From NCBI RefSeq assembly GCF_001429545.1, contig NZ_LMSP01000020.1:1-41055 (forward strand): a DNA stretch of 41,055 nt. Direction: 5' to 3'. The notes beneath the pieces are model-generated. The model saw nothing but the letters and a program-made list of their open reading frames with translations. It made no database searches and was not told where the DNA came from. The translations under genes were made by a program, and so were the position numbers. This DNA comes from Paenibacillus sp. Soil787. GTDB lineage: Bacteria; Bacillota; Bacilli; Paenibacillales; NBRC-103111. Positions 40,883 to 41,055 of this stretch are shown here, piece by piece; the stretch's first letter is position 1; every line of letters begins with the position of its first letter.

Positions 40883-40935
40883 CTGCCCATCAATATAAAC
40901 TATCAGTTACCACCACGCTTAACTGCCCGTTTATC
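40883..40935 (+). repeat. Intergenic repeat copy 7 (left motifs only)
   Basis: Two left-type motifs, CTGCCCATCAATATAAAC (40883) and CTGCCCGTTTATC (40923), 40 nt apart, upstream of the secreted-protein gene. No clear stem or right motif. Confidence 0.4.
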
Positions 40936-41000
40936 ACAAAAGGCTGGTAAGCGTCAAATAAGTTAGTGTATAGAAACTTCCCTCATTCTTTGAGACAATT

Positions 41001-41055
41001 CCCTTAATCAGAGTTTTTAGACTTCGGTCGAAAAACTCCAAAGGGAGGTTTAGAG
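41001..41055 (+). promoter_or_regulatory. Structured leader at the window edge with UUCG hairpin
   Basis: GAGTTTTT-A-GAC-TTCG-GTC-G-AAAAACTC (41011-41038) folds into an 8+3 bp hairpin capped by a UUCG tetraloop; CCCTT (41001-41005) can pair with AAGGG (41041-41045), which overlaps a possible SD (AAGGGAGG). It may be the leader of a gene beyond the window. Confidence 0.4.

Noticed and set aside
34378..40935. Intergenic repeats as integron attC sites
   Set aside because: The right and left motifs do not fit RYYYAAC/GTTRRRY, there is no IntI-type integrase, and several stems look like ordinary terminators; kept only as a repeat family of unknown role.

Overview
The window looks like a low-to-moderate GC Bacillota chromosome, most likely Paenibacillus or a close relative. 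I base this on strong AGGAGG-type ribosome binding sites with many GTG/TTG starts, a YesM/YesN-type two-component system beside a sugar ABC importer, a HisJ-type histidinol phosphatase, a YolD-like protein and a SpoIIP-domain protein. This is inference from gene content; no rRNA, tRNA or CRISPR array was seen.

Layout. 1-22 kb is ordinary backbone: a DHA2 drug exporter with its PadR regulator (189-2306), a LysR regulator and HisJ (2558-4368), a membrane GGDEF-EAL protein, an OFA-type transporter coupled to a GNAT acetyltransferase, an orphan ParB-like protein, and an amidase operon whose two downstream genes (aminoglycoside-phosphotransferase-like and GNAT) both appear to carry deletions. Then come a PhyH dioxygenase, a CYTH protein, and a complete carbohydrate-uptake locus on the minus strand (response regulator, sensor kinase, binding lipoprotein, two permeases). 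An erythromycin-esterase homologue ends this part.

22.1-34.3 kb is AT-rich and looks mobile. Three tyrosine recombinases, two small HTH/coiled-coil helpers and a RecD2-like helicase lie head to tail with 3-nt gaps or overlaps behind one promoter that is embedded in short iterated repeats. A perfect 16-bp-stem terminator closes this operon. Next to it lie an XRE regulator divergent from a DGQHR (DndB-like) protein, with a perfect 26-bp palindrome between them, then a HEPN protein resembling ApeA and a SEC-C/PD-(D/E)XK-like protein. I read this as a recombinase-trio (Tn554/RIT-like) element carrying a probable phage-defence cargo. The exact ends were not found.

34.4-41 kb is a patchwork of short, mostly single-gene units: a broken dual-specificity phosphatase, a YolD pair, an ECF sigma factor with a one-base frameshift followed by a membrane SpoIIP-domain protein that may be its anti-sigma factor, a histidine phosphatase, an APH-type kinase, a PEP-mutase-family protein and a secreted protein. 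They are separated by members of an intergenic repeat family (CTGCCC-GTTAGCTTAATG, stem-loop, TTCCYACGTTAGCTTAATG), all in the same orientation.
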